DNA of 10,744 nucleotides from an uncultured Planctomycetaceae bacterium (GTDB lineage: Bacteria; Planctomycetota; Planctomycetia; Pirellulales; Pirellulaceae): the NCBI GenBank assembly GCA_903921945.1, contig CAIXSC010000197.1, positions 1 to 10,744 of the forward strand, in the 5' to 3' direction. A program made the position numbers and the translations under genes. How positions within the stretch are numbered: the stretch's first letter is position 1; every line of letters starts with the position of its first letter. The notes under the pieces are model-generated. The model was not told the origin of the DNA. It saw nothing but the letters and a program-made list of their open reading frames with translations, and searched no databases. Below are positions 6,063-10,744 of this stretch, piece after piece.

Positions 6063-9037
6063 TGCGCACCACCGCCGCTCGTTTCACCGCGGGCACGCCA
6101 GCGACAACCATAGAGCCCAAGATCATGAGGTTCGTCGCTGTGTTTGCCGTCAAGCTTGTCACTGTGCTCGTAGCGATGAGCGCGGCCCTGGCGACCGTCT
6201 TCGCCCAGCCGTCGGTGGTGCTCGCCGCGCCGCCCAACGCTCCGTCGGCCGGCGAGCCCTCCGCCGACCCGGCGACGCCGCAGTTCTCGGCGGACGCCTT
6301 GCGGCACTTTGAACAGCGGGTCCGTCCCGTGCTCGCGCGTCACTGCGGCGAATGCCATGGCGCCTTGAAACAGGAGTCCGGCCTGCGACTCGACACGCGC
6401 AACGCCGTGCTTCGCGGCGCCGATAGCGGACCGGTGATTACGCTCGGCAAACCGGCCGAGAGCTCCTTGATCGCCGCGGTCCGTCGCCAAGGAGCGATCA
6501 AGATGCCACCCGATGGACCGCTTCCGCCGGCCGATATTCAGGCGCTCGAACGCTGGATCGAAAACGGCTTGCCCTGGCCACCGGGCGAGCCGGCGGCCGC
6601 TGCAAGCGATGCGCAAGCGCGCAGCGAAGCCGCTCGGCGCCACTGGGCCTTCCAGCCTGTCCAACGGCCGGCTGTACCCGAAGTTTCCGCCGACCGTTGG
6701 TCGCGTGACCCGCTCGATCGCTTCATCCTTCAGTCATTGGCCGCGCAACAGCTCGAACCTTCCTCCGAGGCGGCTCGAACCGCCTTGCTGCGTCGACTTT
6801 CCTTCACGCTCACCGGCCTTCCACCGACCCTCGACGCACTTGCCGACTTCCTTGGGGATGAACGCCCCGACGCGGTCGAACGCCTTGTCGATCAACTTCT
6901 GGCATCGCCCGCGCATGGCGAACGATGGGCGCGGCATTGGATGGATGTCGCGCGTTACTCGGACACCAAAGGCTACGTGTTCTTCGAGGACAAGAACTAT
7001 ACCTGGGCTTACACCTATCGCGACTATTTGATCGAAGCGTTCAACCGCGATGTGCCGTACGACCAGTTCCTCCTCGAGCAACTCGCCGCCGACAAACTGA
7101 CTGGCTCGCGATACGACGGCTCCGCCGAACCTGCCGACCCGCGGCCGCTGCGGGCCCTCGGGTTCCTGACGCTCAGCCCGCACTTCATGGGGAACAACCA
7201 TGACATCATCGACGACCGGATCGATGTCGCGACCCGCGGCTTGCTCGGCCTCACCGTAACCTGCGCTCGATGCCACGACCACAAGTACGATCCGGTCGCG
7301 CAACGCGAGTATTACGGACTGTATGGCGTGTTTCGCGGCAGCGAGGAACCGACCGTCCCGCCGCTCGATACCCCCGCGCCCGACACCGACGCCTATCGCG
7401 CCTTCGCCGCCGAATTGGCGAAACGCCGCGGCGCGCTGGAGGCGTTCGTGCAGCGCAAACATCAGGCTCTTGTCGACGGAGCCCGCTCCCGAGTGGCCGA
7501 ATACCTGCTTGCGGCCCACGCGTCCCGCGGACAACCGGCCACCGACGATTTCATGCTGATCGCCGATCCCAACGACCTGAACCCGGCCATGGTCGCCCGC
7601 TGGCGGATCTATCTGGAGAAGACGGCTCGCCGCCCAGATCCCCTCTGGCGGCTCTGGCATCGGCTGGCCGACATTCCCGAGACCCGCTTCGCGGACGAGG
7701 CGCCTATTGCGATCGCCGACGAGCTGGCCGCATCCCCCAGTCGACCCGCCGTGAATCCGCGGCTGGCCGAGCGGTTCACCGAGTTGCGTCCGCGGACGAT
7801 GAACGAAGTCGCGGCCGCCTATGCCGAACTGTTGCGAGGCATTGACTCCACTTGGCGGGCGGCGGTCGAAGCGGCACGAAGCGATCATCGCGCGCCGCCC
7901 GGCGGCCTGGAAGACGCCGCCGCCGAACAGCTCCGGCGGGTGCTGTACGGTCCCGACGCGCCGCCGGATGTTCCCGTCCTGCTCGGCTGGGGTTTTCTCA
8001 CACTGCTTCCCGATCGCGCGTCGCAGGGCGAGTATCAAAAGTTATTGAAAGACGTGGAATCGCATTTGATTTCCGGCGCCGGCGCGCCGCCGCGCGCGTT
8101 GGCCCTTCGCGACTCGGCGACGCCCTTCGACGCTCGAGTCTTCCTCCGCGGCAACCCCAATCGGCTCGGCGAACCGGCGCCGCGACAATTCCTTCTGGCG
8201 GTGAATCCAAGGTCGGAGCCGTTTCAGGAAGGCAGTGGCCGCTTGGAATTCGCTCGGGAAATCGCCCGCGCGAGCAATCCGCTGACGGCTCGGGTCATGG
8301 TGAATCGCCTGTGGCTGCACCATTTGGGTGCGGGCATCGTGCGGACCCCGGGTGATTTCGGCTTGCGTGGCGAACCACCCACACACCCGCTTCTGCTCGA
8401 TTATCTGGCCAGCGAATTCCTCCGCGGCGACTGGTCGCTCAAGTCGCTGCATCGCCGGCTGGTTACGTCAGCCGTGTTTCGGCAAGCGAGCGTCGAGCGT
8501 CCCGAGGCGATCGGGACCGATCCGGAAAACCGATGGTGGTGGCGGATGAATCCCCGTCGGCTGGAATTCGAGCCATTCCGGGATGCGATGCTCGCCGTGG
8601 CCGACAGTCTCGATCGGCGCCAGGGCGGGCCCTCGGTCAACTTGCTCGGCGATGCGATCGTGCCGCGCCGCACACTGTACGGCTTCATCGATAGGCTGGA
8701 TGTTCCGCCACTGCTCACCACGTTCGATTTTCCCAATCCAGCGCAAAGCAGTCCGCAACGGGATCAAACCACCGTCCCCCCACAGGCCCTGTTCATGATG
8801 AACAACGGCTTCGTCCACGAAGTGGCGAAACGTGTCGCGATTCACCCGGCACTGGCCGCCGAGTCCTCGCCCGCCGCCCGCACCCAACGACTGTTCGAGT
8901 TGCTGTACGGTCGAGCGGCGACCGTTTCGGAGCAAGAGCGCGTCGTCGCCTTCGCCGCCGATCCCATGGTGAACGCGCCGTGGGAGCGGATCGCCCACGC
9001 TCTTCTGATGGCGAACGAGTTCCTCTTCATCGATTAG
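6062..9037 (+). CDS. Exported planctomycete cytochrome protein: PSCyt1 - DUF1549 - DUF1553
   Basis: 991 residues from the ATG overlapping the previous stop. An in-frame ATG at 6125 (MRFVAVFAVKLV) would give 970 residues and a more ordinary signal peptide, and either start is possible. The hydrophobic signal segment is about 24-56. The PSCyt1 domain follows (about 80-172), with VRPVLARHCGECHG giving a haem c site (Cys95, Cys98, His99) and KMPP (147-150) supplying a possible Met148 ligand. DUF1549/PSCyt2 spans about 215-425 and ends with TCARCHDHKYDPV, a second CxxCH (Cys401, Cys404, His405). A helical linker (about 430-690) precedes DUF1553/PSD1 (about 720-980), with RGNPNRLGEPAPRQF, SNPLTARVMVNRLW and FDFPNPAQSSPQRDQTTVPP all typical. 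The length is normal for the family. These proteins are abundant in planctomycetes, usually next to a DUF1501 gene as here. Their biochemical role is not established; an extracytoplasmic redox role is inferred from the haem motifs and signal. Confidence 0.95.
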   Translation: MRTTAARFTAGTPATTIEPKIMRFVAVFAVKLVTVLVAMSAALATVFAQPSVVLAAPPNAPSAGEPSADPATPQFSADALRHFEQRVRPVLARHCGECHGALKQESGLRLDTRNAVLRGADSGPVITLGKPAESSLIAAVRRQGAIKMPPDGPLPPADIQALERWIENGLPWPPGEPAAAASDAQARSEAARRHWAFQPVQRPAVPEVSADRWSRDPLDRFILQSLAAQQLEPSSEAARTALLRRLSFTLTGLPPTLDALADFLGDERPDAVERLVDQLLASPAHGERWARHWMDVARYSDTKGYVFFEDKNYTWAYTYRDYLIEAFNRDVPYDQFLLEQLAADKLTGSRYDGSAEPADPRPLRALGFLTLSPHFMGNNHDIIDDRIDVATRGLLGLTVTCARCHDHKYDPVAQREYYGLYGVFRGSEEPTVPPLDTPAPDTDAYRAFAAELAKRRGALEAFVQRKHQALVDGARSRVAEYLLAAHASRGQPATDDFMLIADPNDLNPAMVARWRIYLEKTARRPDPLWRLWHRLADIPETRFADEAPIAIADELAASPSRPAVNPRLAERFTELRPRTMNEVAAAYAELLRGIDSTWRAAVEAARSDHRAPPGGLEDAAAEQLRRVLYGPDAPPDVPVLLGWGFLTLLPDRASQGEYQKLLKDVESHLISGAGAPPRALALRDSATPFDARVFLRGNPNRLGEPAPRQFLLAVNPRSEPFQEGSGRLEFAREIARASNPLTARVMVNRLWLHHLGAGIVRTPGDFGLRGEPPTHPLLLDYLASEFLRGDWSLKSLHRRLVTSAVFRQASVERPEAIGTDPENRWWWRMNPRRLEFEPFRDAMLAVADSLDRRQGGPSVNLLGDAIVPRRTLYGFIDRLDVPPLLTTFDFPNPAQSSPQRDQTTVPPQALFMMNNGFVHEVAKRVAIHPALAAESSPAARTQRLFELLYGRAATVSEQERVVAFAADPMVNAPWERIAHALLMANEFLFID

Positions 9038-9068
9038 TCGTTCCGTGTTGGTCGAAAGGCGCGCGCTC

Positions 9069-10523
9069 ATGGACAGCTCATTGCGAATCGTTCAGCCTCC
9101 GATCAACTTGTCGCGACGGGAGCTGTTGAGCCGCTGTGGCATGGGCGTCGGCCTGATGGCGGCCGCGCAACTGCTGGGCGCCGAGCAGCAGGCGAGCTCC
9201 CCGAATTCCGAAGGAAGCGGGCTCTCGCCCGCCCGCGCGTTGCCGCTGGCCCCTCGGCGACCGCATTTCGCGGCGCGTGCCGAACGGGTCGTGCATCTGT
9301 TCATGAACGGAGGACCGTCGCAAGTCGACACCTTCGATCCCAAACCGTTGCTCGAACAGTATCACGGCAAACCGCTCCCGGCGACCAATCTGCGGACTGA
9401 GCGAAAGACCGGCGCGGCCATGCGTTCGCCATTCAAATTCCAAAGGTACGGCCAGTCCGGTTTGGAAATCAGCGAGCTGTTCGCGCGCACGGCCGCCACC
9501 CATGCCGACGAACTGTGCGTGATCCGATCGATGCAAGCCGACGTGCCCAACCACGAGCCGTCGTTGATGTTGATGAATTGCGGCGAGGGGCGGCAGTCGC
9601 GTCCGAGCATGGGCTCGTGGGTGGTGTATGGCCTGGGGAGCGAAAATCAAAACCTGCCGGGCTTTGTCGCGATGTGTCCCGGCGGCTACCCGATCGTGTC
9701 AACGCAGAACTGGCGGTCGTCGTTCCTGCCCGGCGCCTATCAAGGCACCTATGTCAACTCGCAGCATACCGATGCCCGGCAGTTAATCGCCAATCTCGGC
9801 AACGCGCGACTGTCGTCCACCGATCAGCGCCGCCAACTGGATCTGCTCCAGGGACTGAACGAAGAGCATGCCACGCGGCGATCGCATGCCGCGCCGTTGG
9901 AAGCCCGGCTGCAAACATTCGAACTGGCCTACCGCATGCAGAGCGAAGCGGCGGAGGCGTTTGACTTTCAGCGCGAGCCGCGCTGGCTACTCGACGATTA
10001 CGGCCCCGGCACACACGCCCGTCAATTGGTGATTGCCCGGCGGTTGCTGGAACGCGGTGTGCGATTTGTGCAGGTTTGGAGCGGCGCCGGCCAGCCGTGG
10101 GACAACCACAGCGACCTGGAAAAACAGCATCGTTCGCTGTCCGAGCAATGGGACCGTCCGATCGCCGCCTTCCTCGCCGACCTCAAGCAACGTGGTCTGC
10201 TGGAGTCGACACTGGTGCTCTGGGGTGGCGAATTCGGACGCACGCCGGTCGCCGAACTTCCACAGCTCAACGGCCGCGACCACAATCATTACGGATTCAC
10301 CTGCTGGCTGGCGGGCGGCGGCGTCCGCGGCGGCTACGCCCACGGGGCGACGGACGAGTTCGGATTCCGGGCCGTCGACAAGCCGGTCCATGTCCACGAC
10401 TTGCACGCGACCATGCTCCATTTGCTCGGTTTCCACCACGAACAACTGACTTATCGTTACGCCGGACGCGACTATCGTTTAACGGACGTGCATGGCCGGG
10501 TAGTTCCTGAACTGATTGCGTGA
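9069..10523 (+). CDS. Tat-exported DUF1501 protein (alkaline-phosphatase/sulfatase superfamily)
   Basis: 484 residues from the ATG at 9069, supported by GAAAGG about eight bases upstream; an in-frame GTG at 9045 is the alternative. LSRRELLSRCGMGVGLMAAAQLLGA (14-38) is a twin-arginine signal, with Arg16-Arg17 followed by a moderately hydrophobic segment, so the protein should be exported folded. Family blocks follow in order: VVHLFMNGGPSQVDTFDPKP (74-93), PNHEPSLMLMN (160-170), a central WLLDDYGPGTHARQLVIARRLLERGVRFVQV segment (306-336), WDNHSD (344-349), LVLWGGEFGRTP (382-393), GRDHNHYGF (402-410), and HVHDLHATMLHLLG (441-454). The Asp/His-rich blocks match the metal-binding layout of the superfamily, though DUF1501 substrates are not established. 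It starts 31 bp after the DUF1549/DUF1553 gene, the standard planctomycete pairing, and probably ends the operon. Confidence 0.95.
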   Translation: MDSSLRIVQPPINLSRRELLSRCGMGVGLMAAAQLLGAEQQASSPNSEGSGLSPARALPLAPRRPHFAARAERVVHLFMNGGPSQVDTFDPKPLLEQYHGKPLPATNLRTERKTGAAMRSPFKFQRYGQSGLEISELFARTAATHADELCVIRSMQADVPNHEPSLMLMNCGEGRQSRPSMGSWVVYGLGSENQNLPGFVAMCPGGYPIVSTQNWRSSFLPGAYQGTYVNSQHTDARQLIANLGNARLSSTDQRRQLDLLQGLNEEHATRRSHAAPLEARLQTFELAYRMQSEAAEAFDFQREPRWLLDDYGPGTHARQLVIARRLLERGVRFVQVWSGAGQPWDNHSDLEKQHRSLSEQWDRPIAAFLADLKQRGLLESTLVLWGGEFGRTPVAELPQLNGRDHNHYGFTCWLAGGGVRGGYAHGATDEFGFRAVDKPVHVHDLHATMLHLLGFHHEQLTYRYAGRDYRLTDVHGRVVPELIA

Positions 10524-10534
10524 TCTCTGCGAGC

Positions 10535-10555
10535 CGCCCTTTTGCCGTTAGGGCG
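10535..10555 (+). terminator. Weak hairpin after the DUF1501 stop
   Basis: CGCCCT (10535-10540) and AGGGCG (10550-10555) form a six-pair stem with a nine-base loop, 12 bases after the stop codon. No T-run follows, so it is not a standard intrinsic terminator; it may mark the operon end or stabilise the 3' end. A second small stem, AGGCC/GGCCT around a four-base loop, lies near 10571-10584. Confidence 0.25.
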
Positions 10556-10643
10556 AAATGCGGCCCTCCTAGGCCCGATGGCCTCGGCCACGGTAATCGC
10601 GGGTTCGATCCACTTTCCCTCTTCTACGTTGGACAGATGCATC

Positions 10644-10744
10644 ATGGCCGAGGACGAGCACCAGACGAGCGGCGAAGAGCCCCTAGTCATTGCCGAAGCG
10701 GTCCAAGGGGTGGATGCGGCCCCAGCGGACGCTGTGCTGGAGGC
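10644..10744 (+). CDS. Start of an unidentified protein with an acidic N-terminus (cut by window end)
   Basis: An ATG at 10644 opens a frame that runs to the end of the window without a stop (33 codons plus two bases). It begins MAEDEHQTSGEEPLVIAEAV. The third codon positions are mostly G or C, as in the neighbouring genes, which supports real coding. The Shine-Dalgarno sequence is weak (GGA about ten bases upstream); an in-frame TTG at 10629 is a less likely start. The N-terminus is acidic and apparently disordered, with no signal peptide, so a cytoplasmic protein is likely. The family cannot be named from this fragment. It lies 120 bp after the DUF1501 gene and may be a separate transcription unit. 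Confidence 0.5.
   Translation, partial: MAEDEHQTSGEEPLVIAEAVQGVDAAPADAVLE

Noticed and set aside
6734..8038. Long reverse-strand open frame of 434 codons
   Set aside because: It is fully antisense to the DUF1549/DUF1553 gene, whose protein motifs are unmistakable. Long antisense frames are expected in GC-rich codons with G/C third positions, and its product shows no recognisable family.
9045..9068. GTG start for the DUF1501 gene
   Set aside because: It would add eight residues before the Tat signal; the ATG at 9069 has a better-placed GAAAGG site.
10602..10611. GGTTCGATCC, resembling a tRNA T-loop
   Set aside because: The flanking bases do not form the five-pair T-stem, and no acceptor, D or anticodon arms can be placed upstream.
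10472..10690. Reverse-strand frame of 72 codons downstream of DUF1501
   Set aside because: It overlaps the 3' end of the DUF1501 gene and the start of the forward partial gene at 10644, and has no family motif.

Overview
This GC-rich, gene-dense window looks like chromosome from a member of the Planctomycetota, most likely near the Pirellulales. The call rests on a pair of adjacent families that are a hallmark of that phylum: a large exported protein with PSCyt1, DUF1549 and DUF1553 domains (6062-9037), followed by a Tat-exported DUF1501 protein (9069-10523). A sulfatase-fold protein, a signal peptide with a very long N-region and several weak Shine-Dalgarno sites fit the same picture. The lineage is an inference from gene content. 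No rRNA, tRNA, insertion sequence, phage gene or CRISPR array was seen.

Layout. Positions 1-401 hold no convincing gene. They carry two diverged copies of a short intergenic repeat, one of which contains a perfect 9-bp-arm hairpin. A forward gene (402-1733) encodes a sulfatase/alkaline-phosphatase-fold protein in which the nucleophile and several metal-ligand positions appear to be lost. It converges on a reverse-strand pair: greA (2231-2719, transcript cleavage factor) followed 16 bp later by an OsmC-family peroxiredoxin (1789-2214). The greA leader contains a plausible promoter, an operator-like inverted repeat over its -10 element, and a terminator-shaped hairpin with a six-U run before the start codon. 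This arrangement resembles a leader attenuator.

From 2937 to 10523 four forward genes follow closely (gaps of 78 bp, a 1-bp overlap, and 31 bp): an exported beta-propeller/di-haem cytochrome c peroxidase-like protein, a cytosolic TIM-barrel amidohydrolase, the PSCyt1-DUF1549-DUF1553 protein, and the DUF1501 protein. Together they encode four CxxCH haem-binding motifs and three export signals (two Sec-like, one Tat). They probably form one operon for an extracytoplasmic redox or hydrolytic process whose substrate cannot be read from the sequence. The first gene has an unusual run of eleven degenerate 12-bp units (x-S-H-G tetrapeptides) just before its signal-peptide hydrophobic core. The window ends in the first 33 codons of another forward gene with an acidic N-terminus (10644 onward).

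The strongest candidates for something undescribed are the greA leader, the 12-bp minisatellite in a signal-peptide N-region, the apparently dead sulfatase-fold protein, and the four-gene haem/amidohydrolase cluster. Most of the window is otherwise ordinary planctomycete gene content.
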